NCBI RefSeq assembly: GCF_030405905.1
Contig: NZ_JASATW010000002.1
Coordinates: forward strand, 299,211 to 363,210
Length of the DNA stretch: 64,000 nucleotides
Source of the DNA: Sphaerothrix gracilis
GTDB lineage: Bacteria > Cyanobacteriota > Cyanobacteriia > Phormidesmidales > Phormidesmidaceae
Direction: 5' to 3'
The notes below the pieces were generated by a model. It was not told the DNA's origin, did no database searches, and saw only the letters and a list, made by a program, of their open reading frames with translations. Positions 45,023-54,468 of the stretch are shown here, one piece after another. A program made the position numbers and the translations under genes. Numbering within the stretch: position 1 is the stretch's first letter; each line of letters starts with the position of its first letter.

Positions 45023-46720
45023 ATGCAACTGACTCACGGCTTACATCTTCGCAATCTGCGGGGAGATCTCTTTGGCGGGCTCACTGCCGCCATTGTCGCC
45101 TTGCCGCTAGCCTTGGCCTTTGGCGTGGCTTCGGGGGCAGGTGCGATCGCCGGACTCTATGGAGCCGTTTTTACCGGGTTTTTTGCCGCCCTGTTTGGCG
45201 GTACGCCAGCCCAGGTCACAGGCCCCACTGGCCCCATGACTGTGGTAATGGCAACCGTCTTCACTAAGCTGATTGCCGCTAATCCCGAAAACGGTCTGGC
45301 AATGGCCTTCACGGCAGTTATGCTAAGCGGCGTCTTTCAGATCCTATTTGGCATATTGCGGTTAGGGCAGTTCATCACGCTGATGCCCTATACGGTTATT
45401 TCAGGGTTTATGTCGGGTATTGGGGTGATCATTATCGCTTTGCAGCTAGCCCCCTTGCTAGGACATCCAGCCCAAAGCAGCGTCATTGACAGCCTGCAGC
45501 AGCTACCAGAAGTGCTGGCTGATCCCCAACCCGTCGCAGCCGGACTGGGCATTCTCACCTTGGCTATTGTTTTTGGCTGGTCGGGGCGACTGGCGCGAAC
45601 TGTACCCTCGCCGCTGGTAGCGCTGATTGTCTGTACCGCGATCGCTATTTTTGTCTTCCCTAACAGCGATGTAGCCCGCATTGGTGAAATTCCTCAAGGC
45701 TTTCCAGAACTACAGTGGCCCCGCCTCAATCTCAATCAGCTCAGAGATATTGTCGGCTATGGTCTAATGTTGGCGACGCTGGGGGCGATCGATTCGCTCC
45801 TCACCTCCTTGGTTGCCGACAATATTACCCGCACCCAGCACGACTCGGAACGGGAGCTGGTTGGTCAGGGCATTGGCAATCTGCTCTCCGGTCTTTTTGG
45901 GGGGTTACCTGGTGCGGGGGCCACCATGCGCACCGTCATCAACGTGCAGGCGGGTGGGCGCACACCCCTCTCTGGCATGTTCCATGCGCTGGTGCTGCTG
46001 TGCATTGTGCTGTGGGCTGGCGATATTACCGCTCGAATTCCCCATGCGGTGCTGGCCGGGATTTTGATTAAAGTGGGGATCAAAATTATTGACTGGAGCT
46101 TTCTGTGGCGGGTCTGCCAGGTCTCTATGCGAGCCACGCTGGTCACCTACGGCGTGCTGTTGCTCACCGTCTTTGTAGATCTAATTACCGCCGTGGTGGT
46201 AGGGGCTTTTGTGGCCAATATGCTGACCATCCACCGGCTCACCAGCATTCAGATTGAGCAGGTACGAGCCATTACTCACCCTGACGAAGATCCCAAAGTC
46301 ATCCTTACCCCAGAAGAACAACAGCTCATGCATCAGTGCCAGCGACGGGTTGTGCTGATTCAAATGAGTGGCCCAATGAGCTTTGGTGCCGCCCGAACCA
46401 TCGCCTATCACATGGGCCGTGACTATGAGGTATTGATTTTAGACTTAAGTAACGTGCCGCTAATGGGCGTTACGGCTTCACTAACGATTGAGTCTGAGGT
46501 AAAAGCCGCTCGTCGCCGCCGTCAGGGTGAGATTTTTATTGTGGGGGCTAAAGGTCAGGTCAAAGAACGACTGCGGCGATTTCAGATTCAAGAAACGCTG
46601 CCGACGAGAAACTTTTTGCCCAGTTGCGACTATGCTCTGAGGTTAGCGCTGGCGCTGCTTGATAATACTGCTGCTCCTGACCCGGTGGTTTCTTCCCCCC
46701 ATTCTTCAGTCCACCGATAA
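45023..46720 (+). CDS. bicA: BicA-type SulP bicarbonate transporter
   Basis: 565 residues: SulP membrane domain with a C-terminal STAS domain (from about residue 430; LIQMSGPMSFGAARTIA). It matches Synechococcus BicA closely from memory over the N-terminus (LRGDLFGGLTAAIVALPLAL). The residues that form the sodium site in BicA are kept: D257 and T261 in AIDSLLTS, and G299-A300-T301 in GAGATM. It should bring in bicarbonate with sodium across the plasma membrane for carbon concentration. The loop GGTPAQVTGPTGPM is closer to general SulP proteins than to BicA, so another anion cannot be excluded. Confidence 0.85.
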   Translation: MQLTHGLHLRNLRGDLFGGLTAAIVALPLALAFGVASGAGAIAGLYGAVFTGFFAALFGGTPAQVTGPTGPMTVVMATVFTKLIAANPENGLAMAFTAVMLSGVFQILFGILRLGQFITLMPYTVISGFMSGIGVIIIALQLAPLLGHPAQSSVIDSLQQLPEVLADPQPVAAGLGILTLAIVFGWSGRLARTVPSPLVALIVCTAIAIFVFPNSDVARIGEIPQGFPELQWPRLNLNQLRDIVGYGLMLATLGAIDSLLTSLVADNITRTQHDSERELVGQGIGNLLSGLFGGLPGAGATMRTVINVQAGGRTPLSGMFHALVLLCIVLWAGDITARIPHAVLAGILIKVGIKIIDWSFLWRVCQVSMRATLVTYGVLLLTVFVDLITAVVVGAFVANMLTIHRLTSIQIEQVRAITHPDEDPKVILTPEEQQLMHQCQRRVVLIQMSGPMSFGAARTIAYHMGRDYEVLILDLSNVPLMGVTASLTIESEVKAARRRRQGEIFIVGAKGQVKERLRRFQIQETLPTRNFLPSCDYALRLALALLDNTAAPDPVVSSPHSSVHR

Positions 46721-46760
46721 AGCTGGATGCGACAGTGAATTGCGTCTAGATCAGTTGTAC

Positions 46761-47201
46761 CTATTTCCGAAAAACGGGTGGCTCTTTGTAAAGCGTGCTT
46801 TTGTACGTTTCTAAAGGCTGAGCCGGGTAGATTTCCAAAAAAGCGACCGTAGCTCTCTCTGCAGAAAAAGCAATTCCCTGCTGGGGATAGACATAATGTT
46901 TCGCTTTTTTACCAGCCCTAGAGCGCAGGACGGCTGTGGCTTCGCCCAGATCGGCCTGCAATTTTTGGGCATCGAAATGCTGCAGGGCTGCATCGTCACC
47001 GAGATAGATTAGGACAAGCAGCTTGTCCTTGAAGTAAAAATGAGCTGGGCTAGCGTCCGGATTGTGGACTTTGGTGAGCTGTTGCAAATTACCATAGCCA
47101 AAGCCAGACTCCACCTGGCTATCACTGGCTGAGAGTTGCTGCTGGATTTCAGCCAATGGGCGATCGCGCATTGCTATCAGCGAATTTAGTAAGTCATTCA
47201 T
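46761..47201 (-). CDS. Unknown 146-residue protein at the end of the eCIS left arm
   Basis: Soluble, no signal peptide, mixed helix and strand. The centre (AHFYFKDKLLVLIYLGDDAAL, then AFSAERATVAFLEIYP) is not a family I recognise. ATG at 47201 is preferred over a TTG at 47213. It is 48 bp after the zincin-like gene on the same strand. It could be an unrelated housekeeping gene or an immunity or accessory protein for that candidate toxin. Confidence 0.6.
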   Translation of the reverse strand: MNDLLNSLIAMRDRPLAEIQQQLSASDSQVESGFGYGNLQQLTKVHNPDASPAHFYFKDKLLVLIYLGDDAALQHFDAQKLQADLGEATAVLRSRAGKKAKHYVYPQQGIAFSAERATVAFLEIYPAQPLETYKSTLYKEPPVFRK

Positions 47202-47249
47202 GGGTTGGATCAATGAGCAGTTAGCTTAACAACGTGGAACACCAGGGAC

Positions 47250-48305
47250 TTATTCTGACTTCTTGGGTTTCCAGGCAGCAACCGTTTTCGTTAAAAAGTT
47301 GTAGCGCTCAGGGCATTTTTTCTTCAAGGTGGCGGGTTCTACAAAGAAGTACATAGCGGCCTCTGAAAGGTCTTCGCTAGCATTGGTTTGACCATAGTCC
47401 GTGATGGGGGCTTCTGCTCCCGCTTTGCCGCTGGCCGTATTTTTGTCTAGCCAGTAGTCGAGCGTACTTACATAGTCACTGATGGCATACTCTAGAAGAC
47501 CGTGGGCAATTTCATGCACCGCTGTCCCTTCTAGCTGCTTGTCATTGTCTTTGAAGTCAACCGTGCTGTTCGTACCGGCTGAAAACATGCTGAAATTTTT
47601 GGAGCTTTCAAAGTATTCGCCTAGCGTTGTCGTATCGAGTTCGCCATCGACGCTGTCCTCATCAATTGCCTGATCAACTTTACTGGCAGAGGTAATTTCC
47701 TGATCGGTACCTGAGCGAGACGATTTAGCACGCTTGTCTCCTAAAATAGGCGAGAAATGTTTCAAAGCCTGCTCAAGCGCTTTCAGCTCTTTTAGCTTCC
47801 ACTGCTTCGTCTTTAAGCTGTCTCTGACGTCTTTGGGCGCGCTGGTGTAGTCTTGCTTGATGGCATCGACGCCCGCCTGAGAAGACACATCAATGCCATA
47901 CGTATCCTTGATGGACTGGATGATCCGAGTGGCTTCAAACAGTTCTTCCGGACTAGAAATATCAACTTTCTCGGAACCTACCGTTACGGTCTTCTCTTTA
48001 TCTGATTTGTCAGCCTGAACCAGATTTCCGGGACTGTTGGAGATATGCAAAGCCGCAGGCGGCGAGATGGCCCCCGCTGTTTCCGCTCTGGGCAGGATCG
48101 AAACTTTTGTCCAGTCGTAAGCTAAGTCTGCAGGTGCAGATGGGGCAGACGATACGTTCTCCACAGCCGTTTCTCGCTGGACAGGCTGGGCAAAAGGTCG
48201 GCTCTGCAACTGGCGATCGCCGTCGGTTTCAGACAGATTTGAGGTTTGGGGCAGCGCGTGGTGAGAAGGCTTGGCCTGGGAAGATTTTCTTTGGGCGTGT
48301 GTCAT
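47250..48305 (-). CDS. Zincin-motif protein, candidate eCIS cargo
   Basis: 351 residues, no signal peptide. The N-terminal 100 residues look disordered and polar, with PVQRE around residue 43, as in many proteins loaded into contractile injection systems. The C-terminal half has a zinc protease signature: H264-E265-x-x-H268 in TAVHEIAHGLLEY. A likely third ligand is E311 or E315 in ASEDLSEAAMYFF, as in lethal-factor-like metallopeptidases. It lies 43 bp after the AAA+ ATPase gene on the same strand. Cargo function is inferred from position and architecture; the protease activity is inferred from the motif. Confidence 0.72.
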   Translation of the reverse strand: MTHAQRKSSQAKPSHHALPQTSNLSETDGDRQLQSRPFAQPVQRETAVENVSSAPSAPADLAYDWTKVSILPRAETAGAISPPAALHISNSPGNLVQADKSDKEKTVTVGSEKVDISSPEELFEATRIIQSIKDTYGIDVSSQAGVDAIKQDYTSAPKDVRDSLKTKQWKLKELKALEQALKHFSPILGDKRAKSSRSGTDQEITSASKVDQAIDEDSVDGELDTTTLGEYFESSKNFSMFSAGTNSTVDFKDNDKQLEGTAVHEIAHGLLEYAISDYVSTLDYWLDKNTASGKAGAEAPITDYGQTNASEDLSEAAMYFFVEPATLKKKCPERYNFLTKTVAAWKPKKSE

Positions 48306-48348
48306 AGCTATAAATGCGATAAGGGAATCGAGCCAATCTGGTAAATGC

Positions 48349-50430
48349 TTAATTCTGCTTGGGCAGCCACCCCTTCACCTCAGCATCGGTTAGCGGTCGC
48401 TCTAGCTTAATGTACTCGGCCTGCGAGGCTTGCAGAATATGATGCATCTGCACAGACTCATCAGCATCTGCGGCCAAGAAAGCGGCATTCAGCGCAATAT
48501 TACGTATATTTCCCCCAGAAACGCTGAGCTTTGCCAGTTTGTCATACAACAAATCCTTAAGCGGCGTTTGGGCCGGGAAAATGCGCCGCCAGATTTCGGC
48601 CCGCTGCTTGGCATCTGGGAAGGGAAACTGGACGATGAAGCGAATGCGCCGCAGAAATGCCTGATCTAGGGAGCTTTTCAGATTTGTGGTCAGAATGGCC
48701 AGTCCCCGGTAAGCCTCAATCCGCTGCAGCAGGTAGGCCACTTCCATATTGGCGTAGCGATCGTGAGAATCCTTGACCTCCGATCGCTTGCCAAACAGCG
48801 CATCCGCCTCATCAAACAGCAAAATTGCTCCGCCCGTCTCAGCCGCATCAAAAATGCGGCGCAGATTTTTCTCCGTCTCGCCAATATACTTGCTCACCAC
48901 CGTACTGAGATCTACCCGATAGAGATCTAGCTTTAGATCGTGGGCCAGCACCTCTGCTGCCAGAGTTTTACCCGTACCGCTCGGCCCCGCAAACAGGGTA
49001 CTAATTCCCAATCCGCGACTGCCCTTACGGCCAAAGCCCCAGTGCTCATAAACCCTGGCTCGCTGTCTCACATGGGCTGCAATTGTGTGCAGCACCTGTA
49101 GCTCTTTTTCGGGTAGTACCAAGTCCTGCCAGTCAGCCCCTGGTGGAATCGCCTGAGCCAGTTCGTCTAAGCGGGGACGGGCCTGGGTGAGACAGGCTTC
49201 CCAGAGGAGAGGCAGGGGAGAGGCGTTATCGGCGGAAGCGGTCGGCCAAAATTTTGAGTTTTGAGCTGAGGGCGCTGTTGAGTTCCCTACAGTCTGTAAC
49301 TCTGGATCACTCTCCTCGTCTCTCTCTGTCCACAGCCGCCGCGTCCTATCACACGCTGCTGCAATTCCGGCTGGCGACAGGTTGAAATAGGAAACCAGCG
49401 TGTCGATATGGCCGTTGAGCTGAGCGGCAGTTTCGCCCAGGTGAAGCTGCCAGAGGATGCGCTGTTCCTCGTAGGTGGGGGAAGGAATGGAGAAGGTCAT
49501 GAGCGATCGCTGGCGCTGAGGACGGCGATCGCGGCTGAGAATAATCACCGGACAGTAGAGGCTATCGATGAGGCGATTGACGGCGCTGTTTTGCTGGGCC
49601 GCTACGCCTTCGCCGCTCTCAGTGCTGCTGATAGCGCTGCAGTCGAGGATTAAAATGCAGTCGGTTAGCAGGGCTTCCCGCTCGCAGAGAGCCTTAGTCA
49701 AGTTGAACTGGCCCAGTTCGACGGGTAAAACATCGGCGGTAATCAACAGTCCCTGATGCTGTATTTGCCGACAGGCGGCAAGGGCGATCGCCCGTTGGGT
49801 CGTGTCGTCGCTGCCGTAGAGCTGAATGGCCGGGGCCTGGTTTGAGTCGGCTGGCTGTAAAACATGGGCTACCTGACTGACAATCGCCTGGTAGGACGGA
49901 GGCAAGGTTTCAAAGGCGGCCAGCCTCTCCGGCAGCGGCGTCAGAATGCCCTTAAGCCGCGTATCGGTGTATTTGATGCCGAGCAGATAGTGCAGAATGC
50001 GCTCGTCAACACGCAGCGGACTGTGGGTCAGGGCATTGCCACCGCCAACTTCAATAATGTGCCAGCGGCGCAGGGCGCTCTCAGGGGTTAAGGCCCACCA
50101 GTGGGGCGACGGCAAAATCGATAGGGCCAAGCTATAGGTGGGATAGCCCTGCTGCGGGTCTGCTTGAATCGTGGCGCACAGGGGCGCGACCATCGGATTT
50201 AGCTCCATCCCCGCACAGAGGACGAGAATATCTCGCTCAAACCGAGAAAGCCCCAGCAGCGAACAGAGATGGTCTAAGGCGGCCAGCGGCTGAATTGGCG
50301 CCGGATCGGCAGGGATGGTAGTTGTCTCTGCTGAATGGGCCTTGCGCTCTAGGCGGGCAATCACCTGAGCGATCGCCTGCATCAGATAGCGGTGATTTGC
50401 CTCGCGCCAGAGTTCGGTTGCCGTCGCCAT
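48349..50430 (-). CDS. eCIS AAA+ ATPase (Pvc15/Afp15 type)
   Basis: 693 residues. The N-terminal 400 residues are a degenerate ATPase-like region common in this family (FERDILVLCAGMELNPMVAPL). The AAA+ module has Walker A GPSGTGKT (K488), Walker B LLFDEAD (D540-E541), a second-region DRYANMEVAYLLQRIE, and the arginine-finger loop AFLRRIRF. Its homologues in eCIS are needed for cargo loading or particle assembly. Its start is four bases from the small gene's stop, so these are in one operon. Confidence 0.92.
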   Translation of the reverse strand: MATATELWREANHRYLMQAIAQVIARLERKAHSAETTTIPADPAPIQPLAALDHLCSLLGLSRFERDILVLCAGMELNPMVAPLCATIQADPQQGYPTYSLALSILPSPHWWALTPESALRRWHIIEVGGGNALTHSPLRVDERILHYLLGIKYTDTRLKGILTPLPERLAAFETLPPSYQAIVSQVAHVLQPADSNQAPAIQLYGSDDTTQRAIALAACRQIQHQGLLITADVLPVELGQFNLTKALCEREALLTDCILILDCSAISSTESGEGVAAQQNSAVNRLIDSLYCPVIILSRDRRPQRQRSLMTFSIPSPTYEEQRILWQLHLGETAAQLNGHIDTLVSYFNLSPAGIAAACDRTRRLWTERDEESDPELQTVGNSTAPSAQNSKFWPTASADNASPLPLLWEACLTQARPRLDELAQAIPPGADWQDLVLPEKELQVLHTIAAHVRQRARVYEHWGFGRKGSRGLGISTLFAGPSGTGKTLAAEVLAHDLKLDLYRVDLSTVVSKYIGETEKNLRRIFDAAETGGAILLFDEADALFGKRSEVKDSHDRYANMEVAYLLQRIEAYRGLAILTTNLKSSLDQAFLRRIRFIVQFPFPDAKQRAEIWRRIFPAQTPLKDLLYDKLAKLSVSGGNIRNIALNAAFLAADADESVQMHHILQASQAEYIKLERPLTDAEVKGWLPKQN

Positions 50431-50434
50431 ATCG

Positions 50435-50662
50435 TCATCCCGAAACGTCTCGAATCAAGTCCTGTAAATAAGTCAGCGCTTCTTGAGGCGGCAGCAAAAT
50501 AATTTTGCCCTGCCGCAAAATTTCGTACTGACCGCGATGGTAGCCATGACCCGCAATCAGACCCATCTGAATGGCCTGGTTGCCTAGCTCGGTGAGCTGA
50601 TTGACGCTCATGCCTTCTAGTTCCAGATTGAGCTGCTGTCTGATATAGTCATCCTCTGCCAT
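50435..50662 (-). CDS. Small eCIS-associated protein, unknown
   Basis: 75 residues from the ATG at 50662, with GAGGA nine bases upstream. It is acidic and helical (YIRQQLNLELEGMSVNQLTELG). It lies between the DUF4255 gene (ten bases) and the AAA+ gene (four bases), so it is part of the same operon. Its role could be as a chaperone or adaptor for the ATPase; nothing in the sequence tells. Confidence 0.68.
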   Translation of the reverse strand: MAEDDYIRQQLNLELEGMSVNQLTELGNQAIQMGLIAGHGYHRGQYEILRQGKIILLPPQEALTYLQDLIRDVSG

Positions 50663-50672
50663 GTCACTGTCC

Positions 50673-51941
50673 TCAATGAAGGGTGATGCGGGGGCCGGTG
50701 AACCAGTTCTCCGTGGGACTTCCTGGCGTATTATCAATTTCTAGCTGGCTCTCGGCCCCGTCAATTTGCAGCCGCACCAGGTATTCTCCCGGCTCAACGT
50801 CTTTGAAGGGAATGGCGATCGCTGGGCTATCTTCTGCTCTGGGTTCCGCTTCAAAAGAATAGTCTCTGGGATTTTCAGTAGACCACTCATTGAGGAATAC
50901 TACGACCCGCTGCCGCATCCCAACGGTCAGGTTAACGGTGATGAAAATTTCTCCGGCTCGTGGCTCATCACTGCTCTCTTCAGCGACTTCAACCCTAACC
51001 TGGGTGACGACCGGACGCAGCACAAACGGCGCGGCGTTAGACTCAACCCCGCGCCGAGGACTTTGGCCGTAGGTATCAGCGGGCGGATGAAATACCTGCA
51101 AGCTTTGTACTCCTGCCCGGATCACGGCGCTGGGTATGTCAGCTAGAGCAAGCTGAATTTCGGTGGGCTTAACCAGAGTGGGGAGGATGTCAACGCCGCA
51201 CAGCCGCACATAGGTCGCCTGATCTCCCTTGAGATTTTTGCCCCGCAGAATCAGGTCACTGTCTAGCAAAATTGGCTCATAACGGCCTGCTGCAGCTATC
51301 ACCTGCTCGACGGCGGGCTGGCTGAAGTAAGGGGCTAAACCGCTAGCACGGCGATCGCGCACCGGCAGCGCCCGCCGCGCCGTTTTCTCCCCTTCAATCA
51401 GCACTACCATAACTTTATAGGCCACTGATAGCACGTAGGGCGTTTGAAAAAAGACCGTCCAGCTTTTGGAAAGATCTTCTAGGTTCAGATCGAGCGGCAT
51501 CAGGGTAATCTGCTGAATCTGATCGGCCAGGCGCGAGTCCTGCAGAAAATTCAGCGTTGAGTCTTCGCAGGCATCACGAATAATTTCCGCCGGAATCATG
51601 CGGTAGTCATTGAGGGTGCTGACAACGCTGCCTAAGAGCCGCTGCGGTGCTAGCTCGGTATCGTTGCCATAAAAACTCAGCATGTAGTACAAGTCCAGCG
51701 CTGCCTGCCGCTTCACTGGATTGCCGCGACTGCGAAAGGGCGTAGCGTCAATATTGTTGAGGGCCGGATTGGTGATGATCTGGTAGAGAAAAATGTTCAC
51801 GCCGGTTTCTGGCGTGCCGTTACCAATGTCGCTAGGGCGCACCGTCGTCACCCGTGACCCTTCAACATCGAGCTGCACCGCCGCCTGTAGCGTTCTCTGC
51901 AGCGTAGCCGTAACTGTCGCAATGGCGAGGTGATTACTCAT
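50673..51941 (-). CDS. DUF4255 (Pvc16-type) tail cap protein with Ig-like domains
   Basis: 422 residues. The N-terminal 190 residues are the DUF4255/Pvc16-N domain (ETGVNIFLYQIITNPALNN, then DLYYMLSFYGND), the family that caps the distal end of eCIS sheath and tube. The rest has two or more Ig/TIG-like beta domains (ILLDSDLILRGKNLKGDQATYVRL, and the closing FKDVEPGEYLVRLQIDGAE). The locus has two DUF4255 proteins; this is the longer one. It heads the leftward operon. Confidence 0.88.
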   Translation of the reverse strand: MSNHLAIATVTATLQRTLQAAVQLDVEGSRVTTVRPSDIGNGTPETGVNIFLYQIITNPALNNIDATPFRSRGNPVKRQAALDLYYMLSFYGNDTELAPQRLLGSVVSTLNDYRMIPAEIIRDACEDSTLNFLQDSRLADQIQQITLMPLDLNLEDLSKSWTVFFQTPYVLSVAYKVMVVLIEGEKTARRALPVRDRRASGLAPYFSQPAVEQVIAAAGRYEPILLDSDLILRGKNLKGDQATYVRLCGVDILPTLVKPTEIQLALADIPSAVIRAGVQSLQVFHPPADTYGQSPRRGVESNAAPFVLRPVVTQVRVEVAEESSDEPRAGEIFITVNLTVGMRQRVVVFLNEWSTENPRDYSFEAEPRAEDSPAIAIPFKDVEPGEYLVRLQIDGAESQLEIDNTPGSPTENWFTGPRITLH

Positions 51942-52131
51942 AGGGGCCGAGAAGAACCATGATAGGACTCAAACCCGCACCCGCACCCGGAGCCGCAGGG
52001 AGCTAGATGAACACCGTCTGGATCACACACTAGCGTTCCCTGGAGCTGCGATCGCAGCCAGTCTAGTTTCTGGGTTAAATCTGAGCAGACTGTAGCCATA
52101 AGCCAACACTAAACTTATATCTGAACCTGCC

Positions 52132-52833
52132 TCATGCCGCTACTAGTCCCAGCTTTAGGGCTTTGACAATGGCCTGGGTGCGGCTGCTGACTTCCAGCTT
52201 TTCAAAGATGCCGGTGAGATGGGCTTTGACGGTAGCTACTGTAATATGCAGCCGTTTAGCGATCGCGTCATTAGAAGCCCCCTGCACTAACCAATGCAAT
52301 ACCTCCTGCTCGCGCTCGGTCAGATGTACTTCAACATTGGCCAGCATGGTGCGCCCGCTATAGAAATGAAATAGCCGAAAGAAGCGAGTAGCCACTTCAG
52401 CGGAAAGATATACCTGGTCTTGCATTACCGTAGCGATCGCCTGAGAGAGCTGATGGGCCAACCGTTCTTTGAAAATATAGCCGCAGGCCCCGGCCTGCAT
52501 AGCCCGAAAAACCCACTCATCTTCCTGATGAGCTGATAGCACTAGAACCCGGCTCGGCTGCTTGAGCTGTCGCTGCTCGATTAAAAAAGTAACGCCATCG
52601 TTTTGAGCCAGCTCCATATCCAGCAAAACAAGCTGGGGCTGCTGCTCTTGAACGAGCTGTAAACCTTGCTCTACCGAAGCTGCATGACCGACAACGCGGC
52701 AGGAAAGCGAGCCGGTAGTGTGATAGAAGCCTAGCAGCGTTTCCAATCCGTGTCGGAACTGATGATTATCATCTACCAGCAAGACAGAAAGGGTCTGTGT
52801 GGCCGGTTTTGGCAAATACTCTACTGACATCAT
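52132..52833 (-). CDS. NarL/LuxR-type response regulator
   Basis: 233 residues. The receiver domain has LLVDDNHQFRHGLETLL and the phospho-acceptor Asp in LVLLDMELAQNDG. The LuxR-type helix-turn-helix is at the C-terminus (LTEREQEVLHWLVQGASNDAIAKRL, split here for reading as LTEREQEVL and ASNDAIAKRL, then KAHLTGIFEKL). The ATG at 52833 or 52830 is likely. It follows the histidine kinase gene in the same direction and heads toward the eCIS left-arm operon. Confidence 0.93.
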   Translation of the reverse strand: MMSVEYLPKPATQTLSVLLVDDNHQFRHGLETLLGFYHTTGSLSCRVVGHAASVEQGLQLVQEQQPQLVLLDMELAQNDGVTFLIEQRQLKQPSRVLVLSAHQEDEWVFRAMQAGACGYIFKERLAHQLSQAIATVMQDQVYLSAEVATRFFRLFHFYSGRTMLANVEVHLTEREQEVLHWLVQGASNDAIAKRLHITVATVKAHLTGIFEKLEVSSRTQAIVKALKLGLVAA

Positions 52834-52922
52834 CCCCAATGGCTCCCAATGTTCCGACTAAATTAATAAGGGTCATAACGCTAAGGAAACTAATCTAAGG
52901 AAACACTCAATCTAGGAAACGC

Positions 52923-54035
52923 TTACGCCAATCGCGGCAAACTAATACAAAACTGCGCCCCCCTTTGAGGCAAATTATCGGCCCAAATGCGCCCCTGATG
53001 CTGCTGGACGATTTGCTGAGCGATCGCCAGTCCTAGCCCTGTGCCGCCGCTGCGACGGGAATAAAACGGCTTAAAGATTTCTTTCATGTCAATATCAGAC
53101 AATCCCGCACCCTGATCACAAATCTCAATTAAAATTTCTTGTTGAAAGTCCGTCCAGCGGCAGGTAATCGTGCTTTGAGGCGGACTAAAGTAAATGGCAT
53201 TGCTGAGCAAATTATGAAAAACCTGTTTCATCTGCCAGGTGTCCATTTCTATGACTAGCGCTGCCGTCGGATAGACAACCTGTAACCCTTTTTGCTCAAT
53301 CCACGGGTGTAGTCCCCTCAGGCTATCTTCCAGTAGCTGTCGCACATCCTGGGCCTGAAGCTGCAGTTGAGCAGTGCGACTATACTGCCGGATCTGCTTG
53401 AGGCTGTTACCAATGTCGGTAATCGTATCGCTGATCTGCTGGGCCTGCTGCTGCTGTTTGGGCTGGCTTAGATTTTGCCGGAGCAAATCGGCATAGAGTC
53501 CTACCAGTGCTAAGGGGTTGCGCAGCTGATGCTCAATCCGCTGTAGTATCTCCTGCAGCAGATTGAGTTGGGGAGACTGGAGCGGCGGAGATTTTGGGCA
53601 CAGCGTCAGCCCCATTAGGCGGGTCTGCTGAGCGATACAAAACTGCTGGAGCTGGCTCAGTGGCTGCTTTGACCATATCAGCAGATAGTAAGGCGCGTCA
53701 GGATTATCGCCGCAGAAGTAGGGGATTAGATCGCCAACGGCTAAGTCGAGCCGCTCTACCTGTAGCGGCACAAAATCGGGGCATAACCAGTCTTCTGATT
53801 CAAGGTAAGTGAGCATAGCCGAATTAAAGCAGCATTCTCCTTGCCAATAGCGGGCAACAGCCTGGTAGCGGCTAGTCGGCCCGGCTCGAAAAACGCCCCA
53901 GATGGCGGTGACTGATAGCTGGTCAAATAGCTGATCAATTAGCTGCTGACAGCTCGACACAAAATCAGTTGGCTGGCGATCCTGTTTAACAACTCTTAAA
54001 GGAGAAAGTAAATTGTTTTTAACCTGAGACTGCAT
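52923..54035 (-). CDS. Histidine kinase beside the eCIS genes
   Basis: 370 residues, soluble, no membrane helix. An N-terminal region of about 150 residues resembles a degenerate GAF-like sensory domain. The kinase core has the H box IEHQLRNPLALVGLYADLL, N box NLLSNAIYFSPP and G boxes DQGAGLSD and GGTGLGLAIAQ. It lies directly before the NarL-type regulator, 89 bp apart, and diverges from the eCIS right arm. The pair may control the system. Confidence 0.9.
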   Translation of the reverse strand: MQSQVKNNLLSPLRVVKQDRQPTDFVSSCQQLIDQLFDQLSVTAIWGVFRAGPTSRYQAVARYWQGECCFNSAMLTYLESEDWLCPDFVPLQVERLDLAVGDLIPYFCGDNPDAPYYLLIWSKQPLSQLQQFCIAQQTRLMGLTLCPKSPPLQSPQLNLLQEILQRIEHQLRNPLALVGLYADLLRQNLSQPKQQQQAQQISDTITDIGNSLKQIRQYSRTAQLQLQAQDVRQLLEDSLRGLHPWIEQKGLQVVYPTAALVIEMDTWQMKQVFHNLLSNAIYFSPPQSTITCRWTDFQQEILIEICDQGAGLSDIDMKEIFKPFYSRRSGGTGLGLAIAQQIVQQHQGRIWADNLPQRGAQFCISLPRLA

Positions 54036-54468
54036 TGTGATGGCAAATTGTTAAGAAAATAGACGTTCTTGAAAAATTTTCCAGTTAAGCAGATCGGCTG
54101 AATGAAAAATTTGAGTTGGGCTAGGAAATAAAGCGAAGAGCCTTTTGTTAAAAAGAAGCCTCCCGACCTACCTTCTATAAAGAATTTGGGGCTTTCTAAT
54201 CCATTATTAACTCAGCGAAATTAAAGAATTTAAGCAAATCAAATCCTCAGCGAAAATACTAAGACCAAGCTATTTAAGATGAGCCTATTCTATTCGCACC
54301 CTGTGAGCGATCGCACAGAGTTTATACAAAGACTTCACAATAAATAAGCCAGGCGATCGGGAAAAAATCGGGATTTTTGTAACGGTTTGAAATCTCGACC
54401 AAAGTCTAATGACCAAGTTCTGGGCCGCTGCCTAAGGTTAGAGTGTGTTTTCGACGCCCTAACGCCTT
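54036..54468. promoter_or_regulatory. Divergent control region of the eCIS locus
   Basis: 433 A/T-rich bases between the leftward histidine kinase and rightward DUF4255 gene. No gene is seen in it. It must hold the promoters for the two arms. TATAAAG near 54176 and TTTATACAAAG near 54320 are possible -10 elements; a HIP1 site is at about 54307. No operator could be assigned. Confidence 0.5.
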
